From Pelargonium cotyledonis (Eukaryota > Streptophyta > Magnoliopsida > Geraniales > Geraniaceae): 35,940 bases of DNA. The stretch spans positions 1-35,940 of the forward strand of contig JAYMTA010000181.1 of the NCBI GenBank assembly GCA_036897625.1. The letters are read 5' to 3'. The notes below the pieces were generated by a model. That model ran no database searches, was not told where the DNA came from, and saw only the letters and a program-made list of their open reading frames with translations. Shown here piece after piece: positions 10,081-25,300 of the stretch (position 1 is its first letter; the number at the start of each line of letters is the position of its first letter). Made by a program: the position numbers and the translations under genes.

Positions 10081-12440
10081 TAATGAAGAGAGGCTGCTAA
10101 GCTTTTAAAGGAATATTTGTATTTTAAAGTATAGAGTTTGTGGTGAAGGGATCTTCCAAGTATATGCTTGAGCATTAACTTGCTTTGTTTGCCCATTCTT
10201 TTTCCACTTACTTTACTCTTTGTTTATGATTTTTATTAGAATGTGGAGATGTAAAAAAAGTTGGGACATTCTTTGCTTGCGTTTCTTGCCATTTGTTTGT
10301 GTCTCATGTTTGTGAAAGAAAACAGAAGCATTATAAGTGCGGAATAAGGAAATTGAAAACATTACGTCATTTTTAGTACATTTTGAGAAGAAACAATAAA
10401 CTCAGGTCTTTTTATAACTTGAGTTGAGTAAAACAACAATATGACATTTTATTCAGTTTCACTAGTATAGTCATGTTTACTAGGTACATATAGAACACTC
10501 TGCTGAATTTTGTAAATGTTTATAATGTTTTATATTCGATTCTCTGTCGTTTTAATTACAGAATACTCGTAGTCTCGTAATTTTTAATAAAACAAATAAA
10601 TACGAAAGTTGTATTTGTTTGCACTCGATTTCTTCAAACATGTTGAAGGACACAGTGATATCCTATTGAGAGAATAATAGCAAAACATTCATGCAATACT
10701 TCTTTATATTTTGATTGTTTGAGAATTGTATACATGATTTACCATAAATATTGATTTGGTCTTATATATATTTCATTATTGAAATAACTATTTTACTGAG
10801 GAGAATGTAGGTGTTAAATTAAGTTTGTTTTTGCAATAGTACATTCACAACTTTAGTGTCAAAACACATGTTTGTTTGTGCACATGGAATGCTTCCTTTG
10901 GAAAAAGTCCATACAAAATCATCTAATCTCTTAGAGACTAGTTTATGTTTGTTGGTCAAATATGATGATTAAAATACTATTTTAAAAAAATATATTTAAG
11001 CTTATCATTAGTGCTTTGTATTGTATGGTTTTAGACTAGTGGCAAATACAAGGGTTTTGTCTAAGTATATAGAAATAGTAGCATCTTGATAACAAAAAGA
11101 TAAGAAAAGCAAAGCATATAAAGTTGTGATGGGTAGTGAAGTCAATAAGAATATATTTGTAGCCTCATAGAATGCACCAATCAAAGCTATAATAAACTAA
11201 TAAGAACCAACAATGGAACTCACAATGCATCTTCTCTGTCTCCCAATCACATTCAATTAACAACTGTTATAAATACCAACATTCCAAACTTCACTTGACA
11301 TCCTCCAACCCCACTCCAAAAGTTTGTTTTTACAACTCTTAGCCTTTCAAATTGGTAATGTAATAAGACTGATAAACATTCTTAAAATTTTATTATACAT
11401 TAAAATAAATTTTGTTTTTCAAACTGCACGTCAATTTTTATTAACTATACTCGAATTTTTAAGTATGCTTATATTTTGAATGCTTTATATTTGTTTTAAA
11501 CTTGTAACGAGCATCTAATTCGAATATAATTGACTCAACATTCACCAGCTTAAAAATCTAATTGGTTGAAAAGTTAAAATAATTTTTTATATGACATGGA
11601 TTGAGTCATTGATTAATTAAGTATCTTTAAAAAATTTAGAGTCTAATCATTGGACCTAAAGTTAAGATAAACACTAAACAACCAAAAATAAACATATGAA
11701 TGTTGTAGTATAATTTTCAAATAAAACTGCATATATATTCATGCATGGTCACCTTCCAGCTGGAGCTACTTATCCTTTGTTTTCTTCTGCTTGCAGTAAG
11801 CTGTAATTTGTAATTCAAACTTGGAAAGATTCAACCTTACTAACTAAGAAAACCATATTCTGTATTTACAACAAAAATAAAAAAATAAAAAAAAAATAAC
11901 AATTCTGTATTCAATTGTTTCCTTTTATTTCACTTAATAATTTGATTATATCATAATTATATTAAAATTATCAAAGTTTATTTGGATTGATGCACAATAA
12001 TCTTATTAGTTATCTAGCTCGCAATAAGTACCACATTTAATTTTGTAATAAACCCTGAATAAATGTTTTGAATATTTCGCAAATTACCGTGGTCATAATT
12101 TAAATTAAATTATTTTTAAAATGCTATTTTTGGAGTTTAGCCAATGAATATTTTGTCTGATGATTTTTTAACGGTCGTTTCATTACGCCGTCTGGGAGGA
12201 CTCTTGACCACACTTTGATTTGGGCAAAACAGACATTTCACATCTCACCCGTACGTAACGGACAAAAAAAGAAGAGCTATAATAATAACGTCCACCGCCT
12301 ACACAGTTTTTAACGGTCAGATTGGGAGGACCAGCTCGCTCACACACAACTTCATCATGCAAGCGACCACACGCTGGACATGTGCTGGAATTTCAAGTGA
12401 TTGGACGGTTGGACCAACCAACCGAGCACCGCTCTGGTGA
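10081..12440. other. AT-rich intergenic region
   Basis: No coding frame of interest on either strand. It contains an isolated TATA-type promoter motif near 11268, an A-rich stretch at 11870-11900, and toward 12150-12440 a more GC-rich part with repeated TTAACGGTC phrases (about 12169 and 12311) and W-box-like TTGACC, which is likely the distal promoter of the RABE1 gene. Confidence 0.5.
11268..11275 (+). promoter_or_regulatory. orphan TATA box, possible noncoding transcript
   Basis: TATAAATA is preceded by CCCAATCAC about 35 bp upstream and followed by a C-rich, ATG-free segment (11280-11350) resembling a 5' UTR. A possible donor lies at about 11355 (TTG|GTAATG) and a strong acceptor CTTCTGCTTGCAG ends at 11796. 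No ORF follows, so this could be a noncoding transcript or chance. Confidence 0.25.
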
Positions 12441-12845
12441 TGATTAGGACGCCAGCTCAACTACCGAGCTTCGATAACATGCGTCGCGGCTGTAACTAAA
12501 ACTTTGAGTGCTACCATCCGGAACGCACACTTGGCGGTAGTGTGCACGTGTCGCATTTTGATTTGTTAGCGAGTGGTGCACTGAACTGGCTGCTTTTAAG
12601 CGAACACTCACGCCCGAAGCGGAGAAGAAGAGCAGAGGCAAGCGAGGTCTTACTTTTTCTGTCTGTCGTGGTGGTGGTGATATTGGTGCTAACGCGCGCA
12701 GGCGAGTGATCGGCGTACAATAGAGAGAGGTGTGAAAGGGTAGCGAGTGCGCATTTTAGCCACCCACCATAGTCGGAGGAAGCTTTGTAGGTGGTGAAGG
12801 GATCAAGGTTTGTTCCCGTTTTTGGTAAATACACTAAACAATCAT

Positions 12846-13084
12846 TCGCCCAATCTCTCTCTCTCTCCTCATTCTTCTTTCTCTCTCTAAATCTCCATGG
12901 CCTCTCTCTTCTGACCTCTCGGAGAACCCCACAGCTCTCCCACTCTCTTTCTCCAAAACGGTCTCTCATTTTTTTCTCTCTCGAATTGATGATCTGCTGG
13001 TGTTTGTTTTGTGTTCGTCTTCTGGATTTTTTTTTCGTATGTGGCGTGTTTTGATTATAGTGTTTGATTTGTGGTTGTTTGCAG
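12846..13084 (+). promoter_or_regulatory. RABE1 5' UTR, CT-rich, with a short leader intron
   Basis: A long CT-repeat tract (about 12855-12975) typical of plant 5' leaders is followed by a T-rich stretch ending TTTGCAG at 13084, a good acceptor 43 nt before the ATG. The donor is probably CTG|GTGTTT near 12998, but others are possible. Confidence 0.45.
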
Positions 13085-13127
13085 AGAGGCGAAGCGTTTG
13101 TTAGTGATTTTAACGGTTGATTTCACA

Positions 13128-16629
<3,502 letters not shown>

Positions 16630-17120
16630 GTGGTTCATGAGGTGATCAAATTATGGTTCAAGTGTGGCCACATATTGGATGCAACACTTGTGACTGAAGA
16701 GAAAGAAAGGAAAACAACATAAAAACACTAATTGATGACAACATGATGGATGATGTCTGTAATTTTTTCTTTTAATTGTTATTCTTTTCAATTTGCTTAG
16801 TGTGTTAAAGGTAGTTGTTATTTGAGAATTCTATTTCCTGAGCAGACTGTGTATGAGTTAAAACACTTTTTTTTTCCTTATCTTTTTCATTTCCTACTCA
16901 TGTCTAAATTCCTGTGTTTTCTTTCAGGCCATCTTGCCTATATGGCATAATCTCCTAGTATTTAAAAAAAAAAATACAAAAACTATAAGCAACATCAAAT
17001 CCTTGTGCAATGCTTGTCTATTTCCACTAGAAAGGATAAAAAGTTATATAACATGCTTTTATGCACATTATGTAGACCACATATATCTTACATTTTGAGG
17101 CAGGATCTCTGCGAAGCGCT
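16630..17120. other. 3' UTR of RABE1 and convergent-gene gap
   Basis: The RABE1 3' UTR probably runs to about 16970, where an A-run occurs. The next gene ends from the opposite direction near 17121. No coding frame or RNA gene is seen between these tail-to-tail genes. Confidence 0.5.
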
Positions 17121-18675
17121 TCATAAGTTTAGCTCTTCTTTTCCATAAATGCGTTGAAGCTCCTGAGTGGCTGCTTGAAATGATTCTGGAGAGAAAAATG
17201 AAATGCGAATGAGTCGGATATATAGTTCACTACCTAGCTAAGGCACCAGAAGGCCTTTAGGCTGCATGCCCAATTAACACCAATAAATAGATAGAGTTGT
17301 TCATTTCCTTTCCAACTTCGGAAGGATTTCTGATTAATTGGGGTGTCAAGCAACATACTCTCAGGGGTGCTCCTTGAACTCCTGTACTATCTGATAGATG
17401 GTTTTCCCATTGTCGAAGTAGATATGGTTATTCGGATGTTTTGTTTTGCAGCCAGCATGTCGCTCAAACTCATAAGCATTGAGCACCTTACATACATTCC
17501 GTTCAATCTATAAGTTCAATGTCAACAATGTACCTAAGAAAAGTTAGAACCAATTCACAATTTACCTTGGAATAATTACATGATTGACAGCCACATAGAT
17601 AGCCAGAACCTTTTATAATGCCGCGGAGTTCCTTGTCACATGAAGCATGAGTCAGTAAACAGCAACATTATCGGAAAAAGTGTGATTTTTGTTGTTGATA
17701 TTTACCTCCCGAGACAACAAAACATACTTAATAGGGACACCGTCAAGCATACCAGTCGATATCAAGCTCCTCACATTCGAAGGGAAACTGTTTGGAGCCT
17801 CTTTTTTAGAAGCTTCAAGTTCCTGTTTACCATGGGAAGCAGATTCAGGTTTTAATTTAGCTATACGAGAAGTACTTACAGCTGCATTGCCATTCGATGT
17901 GTCCGACTCTCTTTGAACTGCCGTTTCTAAAGTTTGAACAGACTGAATGTAGGGTGATTCGTAACAACTAATGGACCTGGCCACAGGAATAATATCTCGT
18001 TCATTGGGGAAGCCGCCAAAAGAGATAATGTTGGCCTCCCCCTTGTTATATGCATCAGCAATAGACACAGTAATGTCATCCAACTTATCATAGGGCTGCT
18101 CCATAGACGTAAAACTAGTCTCATTTAGTCTAGCATAAGCTTGACTGGAAGCTAAATTACTGTTGTTTTCCCCATGATAATCACACCCCTTGAGTGCATG
18201 CATACCACTATCACAGTCTTTAACCTCATTAACTTTGACTTTCCTAATTCCATTATAGGTTAGACATGTTTCAGGATCTTCCATAGTATGAGAGATGGAC
18301 AAACCAGCAGCCGCAGACACATCTCCAAATTGCTCATCTAAACCCTTCTTTGGCGAGATGACCCTCTCATTGAAATTTACAGGCCTTGTCGTTTCAGATC
18401 CAAATAAACGGTCAATAAATTGGTTTGGGACAGATTGGAAGCTGGGAGAGTTGTCCCAAGGACCAGCATTTGTATTTAGAAACCCTGAAGCTGATTTGCT
18501 ATTTGGTGGTTGGACTGCTTGCTTCTTGTTGGGGAAAACCTCAGGTTCAGCAGCATCGACAAACCATTGATGAGACCGCTTTGCTTCAATTCTAGAAGGA
18601 TTATCAAATGGTGCATCTCCCTCAATGACATGTCTGGAACTTTGCCATCCAAAAACCACCTTTACTCTGAAAACA
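17121..18675 (-). pseudogene. TDBD (Tify-domain-binding-domain) protein gene, apparently disrupted
   Basis: Exons on the minus strand: about 18666/18675-17706 (large), 17631-17566, 17486-about 17308 and 17185-17121. The large exon encodes a Ser/Asn-rich low-complexity region containing KRSHQWFVDA, FPNKKQAV and SVPNQFIDRLFG, then SNVRSLISTGMLDGVPIKYV. The next exons give ELRGIIKGSGYLCGCQSC and VLNAYEFERHAGCKTKHPNN, the Cys-rich TDBD core shared with plant PHD-finger-type regulators. Expected C-terminal residues SFQAATQELQRIYGKEELNL are still encoded at 17121-17185. Problems: an extra base near 17370 shifts the frame into a TGA at 17361-17363; about 7 residues before PINQKSF look deleted; the next donor is GA (17307-17306), not GT; and near 18640 FWMAK and the following HVIEGD lie in different frames. 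Molecular function of this class is poorly known. Sequencing error is an alternative. Confidence 0.7.
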
Positions 18676-20160
18676 CTGCAAGAAACACATATTATAGAAA
18701 TTGCTTCAACTCTAAACCACACCTAATTTTGAATAAGATTACATTTACTACTGTAGGTCTCTAAATAAGTCACAATGAGCTACACAACAAACTTTCTTTT
18801 AGAAAAGGGTTTTGTTCTGATCTGACAAACATATGTACCAATCAGATAAACAAGTTCCACAACATTGTCAATTATAGTTCCAGCATTGTTTATGTTTTCT
18901 GTTATTTTCTTCTTTTTTTGGTCTCCCAAGGAGGTCCCTCGGCCAGAGTAATCTCTTAAGATACTGTCAAGCAATAACAATAAGGAATTCCATTAGCCCG
19001 CTTTAGTTTTTTGAAAATAGTCATCTATTTATGTAACTACAAAGTATACTATTCTCTCAAGCTTCATCACTTACACAGGCCTAAAGATAAACTTCTAATA
19101 CGAGATAAAACATATCAAATCTAGAATCTACGAATGCACACAACAAATGTTCGTTACGTTATGTGTAAAGATAAAACTAAAAATAAACACACACCAAATG
19201 TCTTTCCAACTGACCCAATAATTTGAGTCCAGGAAACAATCAAATGAGGGGCACAATCAAACTTAAAATGATACGTTCACAAAACTCTCATGAATAACCT
19301 CCCTCTATTGAAGTCCAACACATAAAGAGAGTGAAAAAAACAATTGCTTATCTATGGCCTAAATTAGCAATATGTTCTTTGTTCATCTAGTGTCACTAAA
19401 ATTTACAAGGCAAACAAGTCGAGAATCACAAAATTAATGATGTATATTTCAGCAAAAAGATTCAGAGCTTCAACAATCAGATTTCCAGAAACACTAACAT
19501 AAAGCAAAACTCAACACACGTAGATAAGATTATAGCCGAAAAAAGCAGCCACTTCATATAAGAATCTAGCATACCATTGCTCACTCCATCGACTTATAGT
19601 ATCAACAACACTTCTAGAGAATCCAATTCTGCAACAATACTCTTCCTCAGTGAAACAAATAGAGAACAATAATCGTCAAATCACCGCACTAACTTAAACG
19701 AGGCAATGCTTCTCATGAACTGTACATCCTTGATCCTTCCGCGTAAAACTACCTGTATTTAAGGGAAAATTTCTAAATTCTACACACAGTCGCCAAAAAA
19801 AAAAAAAAAATCAACGGAATATTACTTCAAGTCAAACCAGAACTATCTAAGTGAATCGAACGGAATTCAGAGCTTTCACTCTGAGCTCAAGAAATGCACC
19901 TAAAATTGTAGACTTAACTCAATATTAACGAGGTTTATCAGGGAGAATTTGACAAACTGTACCTTCTACGGTGGCCGGAAACTACCCGGAAGGTCGATCG
20001 ACGATCATAATACGGTGAACTTCCTTATTTAGTCAGTCACTTTGACAGCGATTGTTCGAAGAAGACGATAGGTTAGGCTTGACTTCTTGAGGCGGGAGAG
20101 AGGGAGGAGGCAGTTGATAATGTGTGAGGAACACCCGATTTTTTCTCGGAAGAAGTAAAA
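18676..20160 (-). other. 5' region of the TDBD gene: unresolved leader exons and introns
   Basis: AT-rich sequence with intron-like composition. Candidate leader signals on the minus strand are a donor GAAG|GTACAG at 19963/19962 after a GC-richer segment (19963-20060, likely first exon), and a mini-exon between an acceptor GTTGCAG near 19632 and a donor AATG|GTATGC near 19576. I could not place the start codon. An A-run lies at 19796-19810. Confidence 0.35.
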
Positions 20161-20358
20161 TTAAGTTGGAACTGGAGTCACGGTTACGATTATATTTGTC
20201 GTCACGTGTCTAAATGTGAATGGATACAAGCCGTAGATCATGTGGAACACGTTTAATAAAAGACGACTGCAAAAGGTCGGAAACTTTTTTTAATATATTT
20301 CTTTTATTGAAATGAGAAACTTCATTGAAAATTGTTAAGAGGAAACAAATTTACCATT

Positions 20359-20518
20359 ATTTTACATCTATGATCGAATGATCCTACCTCATTTTTCTAC
20401 TTCTATGTTATATTTACTTAACAATTTTTGTCATTTCATTATTATACATTTATAATTTGATGATCCTACCTCATTTTTCTACTTCTTTGTTATGCTCACT
20501 TAACATTTTTTGTCATTT
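20359..20518. repeat. 82-bp tandem duplication
   Basis: ATGATCCTACCTCATTTTTC is present at 20378 and 20460, and both copies continue through CTTAACA and TTTTTGTCATTT. The two copies are nearly identical, indicating a recent duplication in noncoding DNA. Confidence 0.85.
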
Positions 20519-21315
20519 AAGAGGGTGTCAAAATTTATGTGTGCGATATTAGTTATGATTGTCATCGGTTTACTTTAATTGAGGCTTATTCTTGAAAAGA
20601 TTTAAAAAAATCAGTTAAAATAAAAAACATTAGATATGTTGTTGATAGTTCCAAAATTATTAACTGGATGGGAGCAGTGAGGATAGTCAGGAGCAGTGCA
20701 ATGAGGATAGTTGGGTGCGAATCTCGCCTTGTCCATACTCGATGGTGTGGTTCATGCAGTTTCATTTCAATCAAATTTGGCACTACTCGACAATTTCTCT
20801 TTGCCTCGTGGCTTTTGTGAGGAGTTCTTTTAACACATTCTGCCGTGTTGCCTAACACATTGTCCATGTAGAGTCATTGTGTGACATCTCTTAGACGTTT
20901 TTCATGGACGAACTTCCTCAAACATCATTTAAAGTCTAAAAATTAACGTGTTACTTATTTTATTAAGTGTCTTTACAAATAAATAAAAAAAGATAAATAT
21001 TGATTCACAAGAGTAAAATAAATAATTATGGACACAAGTAAGCTATCTTATGACATTGACCCTTTGAAGTAGATGTGGTGTATATTGGTATCGCATGTGT
21101 AATTTGCTGCCATCACTCACACACCACAAGGTTCACAACTCGTAACACATATCAGATCATAAACTGTTGTGTACTGTATATAGTCATGTAACAAAGAAGC
21201 CAATAAAAAAATATGCATACAAAAATCCCAACTACTATTTAGCTGGGGAATAAACTGACAGAACCCCAAAACCTATACAAAGTAACATCCTACCTATGTT
21301 GAGCTCAAAATTCTA
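20519..21315. other. intergenic spacer, includes 3' UTR of the ZAT gene
   Basis: AT-rich with no recognisable gene. The minus-strand frame at 20586-20867 shows no motif. The part nearest 21315 is the expected ZAT 3' UTR. Confidence 0.5.
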
Positions 21316-21849
21316 CTACAGCACAAACCCTAAATGCAACTTCAGATCGTTCTCGAGCGGCGTCAAGTTCAAATCCATGCACAACACTCTCTTGCTGCTC
21401 GATTTCTTCATAACCGACACCGGCGCCGGATCAGGACTCGCCTTCAAGCTCTCGCTCCGGCTCCGGCTCTCGCTCAATACGGCGGCGTTTCGGTGTTTCC
21501 TCATGTGTCCCCCTAGGGCCTGTCCTATAGCAAATTCGAGGCCACAGATCGAGCACTCGTGCGTCTTCGCCTTCACAGGCGACTCCTGCGACCGCTCTCG
21601 ACCAAGCGCCTCTTCTCCTCCGACCAACCTCGGCTTCTTGTGGCTCGCCCGGTGGCCGCCGAGCGCTTGAAACGACGCGAATTGGCGGTTACACGTCTTG
21701 CACGAGAAGACCCGATTCGGATCCGAAGAGTACCGCTTTAGCTTCGCGGTTTGATCATCGGTTTTGGATCCGATTTTGCCTATTCCAGAGAGAAGCATCA
21801 AATACGTCGCCGTCTCGGCGGCGATCTCGAGCTCTTTAGTTCTCTTCAT
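21316..21849 (-). CDS. ZAT11-like: ZAT-type C2H2 zinc-finger repressor with EAR motif
   Basis: An intronless 177-aa protein starting at ATG 21847-21849, as usual for the C1-2i subclass. Two fingers carry the plant-specific QALGGH helix: Cys50/Cys53/His66/His70 (QALGGHRASH) and Cys99/Cys102/His115/His119 (QALGGHMRKH), separated by a basic, Ser-rich linker. An N-terminal Leu-rich L-box-like segment lies at 12-22 (TYLMLLSGIG). A C-terminal EAR motif DLNLTPLENDL (159-169) recruits TOPLESS/SAP18-type corepressors. The family acts in the nucleus as repressors in abiotic and oxidative stress. The length, EAR sequence and ending FVL resemble Arabidopsis ZAT11; ZAT18 or ZAT12 relatives are alternatives. 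The coding sequence is much richer in GC than its flanks, usual for this family. Confidence 0.95.
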   Translation of the reverse strand: MKRTKELEIAAETATYLMLLSGIGKIGSKTDDQTAKLKRYSSDPNRVFSCKTCNRQFASFQALGGHRASHKKPRLVGGEEALGRERSQESPVKAKTHECSICGLEFAIGQALGGHMRKHRNAAVLSESRSRSESLKASPDPAPVSVMKKSSSKRVLCMDLNLTPLENDLKLHLGFVL

Positions 21850-22001
21850 GGCTAAGCGAATCGATGTGGAATCGAAGAAGGTTCAGTTACGAATTGTGAC
21901 GTTTGGGACTATTGAAACTAGCGTTGATGTTGAATGAAAGTGAGAATATAAAAAAAAAAAAAAAACAGTGAGAATATTGGTGGGAGACGGAGTGGGTGGG
22001 T

Positions 22002-22232
22002 GTATTTATAGGTTGTAGGTGTGGAGTGTGTGACTCACTGCTGACGCTTGTGGGTGGAGTGACATATTTACCCCTGTTTCTTGTTGGGTAAGAAAGTAGG
22101 AGAGGCGTGAGTTTTGCGTAAATAAAATGAAGTTGAGGGGCAAGATTTGTGAAGCTGCTGCGTTGGCCACGTTGCCTGACCGCGTTAGGAGAGTGAGGTA
22201 GGAAACAATTGCTAGGGCGGAGCTTTGACGTC
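22002..22232 (-). promoter_or_regulatory. ZAT promoter: TATA box and stress-type elements
   Basis: Minus-strand CTATAAATAC at 22002-22011 lies about 150 bp upstream of the ATG. Further upstream are CGCGTT on the plus strand at 22181-22186 (rapid stress response/CAMTA-type core, within CCGCGTT) and TTGACGTC at 22225-22232, overlapping W-box-like TTGAC and bZIP-type TGACGTC cores. These fit the known wound, cold and oxidative induction of ZAT genes; binding is inferred. Confidence 0.5.
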
Positions 22233-22309
22233 TCTAGAACGGTTTATGAAGTATTACTATTAGTAAGTGTCTGTGCCACGCGACTTCAAGGCGCGTGTCC
22301 AATTTTTTA

Positions 22310-25300
22310 AGTGGAAAATATTTAATTAAATACATGCTCCTTATAAAATTCACATCACCTTCCAAGTTATGGATATTTTCGAAAATAACTCGAAAGTTTC
22401 GAACTTCGACTACAACTAAAAAAAAATAAAATTAATTGATCACTTCATCTATTATCTCACGTGTTTTTACTTATTTTTCTATTTCATTCATAACTTTGTA
22501 AAAATTATTCAAATCTATAGCGTTAGAAAAAAGAATTAGCAGAAAATAAGAGTAATATTCGTTACAGCTAGTATGATCGACATGAGCACAATACACATAC
22601 ATAGTTATTAAATATGCTGTGGTTGTGTTTAATATTGCTCAATACTAAAATATCTTGATTGTATTTATATACAATTATATAACTCATCAAAAAATTTAAA
22701 CACTATGTATATTGTTAGATTTATATAAATGGAATTTTTGGTAATGAATTACATTAAACCTACTGATGCAATCAAAAACTATATCACGAGTCAATCGTAT
22801 AATAAAATATTTGTAGATTTTCAATTAATGTGAGAATGTAATGTTCAATTTTAGGAAAAATCGACGTTAATATTCATGGATTTGTTTTTTTTAAAAGGAA
22901 AATAATATAGAGATAGAAAATTATTCTTTCCATGATATTTGAGCTCACGCTTTTTAGGCGCGTGAGGATGTAACTCCACAATGTGCGTGAGTGTAGATTG
23001 TAGAAGGATAAGTAAAGGAAACGTGGAGCACAAGCAGTGGCTTAGTGAAGTCATAGTGTTTACGCGGTTAAACCCCAACCGATCCATTTTAGTTTTTGCG
23101 ACATGTCGTCCATTCACACCGTACTTTCCTAGGCTCACTCATGGTCCCACTTGGTAAGTTACTTGCCATCTAGTTGCATGGTCTAACATTATAGTCAAAA
23201 TCTAACGTTTTAAACCAAAATTTCACTAAACTCACAATTAGTATTTTATCAGTTTTAAAATTAGTCTTCACTTCCCATTTTTTTTTTGTAGAATTAATGA
23301 CAAATTAGTTAAAATTATAACTTTATTTTCGTACTCTCACGTCTTTTTGTGATATAAGAAATATTGAAAATTTTAAATAATTTATTTCGAGTTTGTATAT
23401 TGAAAGCAAAATACAATAAAAATGAAATACAAAATTCGTTCTCTAAAATTTAGGATATTTTTATTCAATAATCGTTGACAAATTCAATAAAAGTGAGGTA
23501 CAACATGTGGACGTATGAAAGTTGTCGAATCACGTAAACTTGTGTGTGTTTGATTTGCTAAGTTGTTTTATTTTTCTTCTTATTAATAGCAAAACTTTCA
23601 TAAAGTAAAAAAAACCCTATTATTTTGGTGTTTTAATCCTAACATATTCTTTTTCTCACATACAAGTTCTTAATTCATGCATTAAATATGAGAAAATTGA
23701 CACTGGTTTTGTGGCAATTTCTTGCAGAACAGGTAATACTTATATTATGAGCGGACGCAAGTAATTAGATGCTTTAATTTGTTACTACTTACTAGAAATA
23801 GTATTATTTTTTTTTGATATTGTTGCTAGCTAAAACTTGTTATGTTTTTCCTGGTAGAAAAAAAATTTGTGCGGGTTTGATGATCACACCAGCCACCAGG
23901 TAATGTGACACACTTGGTATTTGCTGAGAAACTGCCTGGTACTTGTCAGTACCTTATCTCTTAAGTTCCAAGCTAGCTAGCTCCTGTGACCATTTTATAC
24001 ACAACTTCAATGCTAGTTCAATGAGAATAATTAATGAAGTGATAAACTTTCTAGATTCGAGTCTCTGGAAATGTTACGAATAGGAAATATCACAGTTTTT
24101 TCACTAAAAGGTAAAAGCCAAACAGTACTGTTAAATCCTCATGAGCTGGATTTAAAATTCAACGTAGCAAAAGAGAAGAAACTAGTATGAAAATCTTACG
24201 TGGACGAAAAAAAAAAGACTGCTTGATAAAATATAAAATGGAAGTTCACGAAGATATTAATAGGAGGAGTCAAGGATTGATTAAGTTTCTCCTTTTTGAA
24301 ACACAATAAAATTGTTGACCCATCATCATAATCCACAGCCTCCCGTATATGATTCGGGCTTCGCTTTCTCTTCCACACTTTGGATTCTGATTTTCCGACA
24401 GGTTCTTGGCCTACCAACAGAACCAGGCTACATATTTTGACAATTTTGTACATTTTCTGTACCTATATATTTTATTATGGTTTCATTGAATGGTAATAAA
24501 ACGTGTAAGATTATAAGTTGATACTTTTTTTACATTGAAATAAATGAAACATTAGAAAATATGTATGTATGTACTAATATATAGGCGGCTGATTGGAGTG
24601 GAGTCAGTTCAAATATGAGTTGGTATTGGCCGTACAGTGAGTCAACATTAAGCACCTGCAACTTTTTATGGTAATATAAAATTTTATATGGCCGTACAGT
24701 GAGTCAACATTAAGCACCTACCAAACCCATGCAGTTTTTATGATAATATAAAATTTGAGAATTGCATCTCGAAACCTTTTGGCAATATGTAACACGCAAC
24801 ACACACACTAATGCTTCTTGGACTTTTAAAATATATACGTATGATTAATTATTTGTGTTGTGACACGCAATTTATCACATATTTAAAGCATATATATGTT
24901 GTTCACTTTATTTTTTTAGAAATATTATATTTGTAATATACCGTCATTAGAAAAATTTGATTTACGAGATCTAAAAGATGATTTAAAACGTTTTAACCTT
25001 TTGACCCAACATATACGCAAATATCTCAAATACATGTGACACCACTAGCTCTAGTGCAACTCCTTAGTTCGCACCATCTCACTACTTATCGGTAAAATTT
25101 GCTTCATATCATATCATATTATTGATTCCTTCTTTTATAATCATGCATACAATAAAGTTTGGTGTGATTAATAATTTATACATATATTTCAAGTCAATTC
25201 GCCACCTAAACCCGTACGGATTAGGTAGATATTATAATTTTAGTCTTGATATGCAAGGAATCGAAATGCTCACAGAATTTTAAATTCAAGTCAATTTCGC

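Noticed and set aside
13071..13127. Upstream extension of the RABE1 frame
   Set aside because: It begins at a non-ATG codon and crosses a clear splice acceptor; the family start [11 protein letters not shown] is at 13128.
22851..23138. 95-codon minus-strand ORF
   Set aside because: No ATG at its first codon and no recognisable domain; likely chance.
24196..24453. 85-codon minus-strand ORF
   Set aside because: Examined for small secreted-peptide signatures because of a basic stretch and a DYDD word, but there is no signal peptide with a matching C-terminal peptide, and the end is Phe-rich noise.
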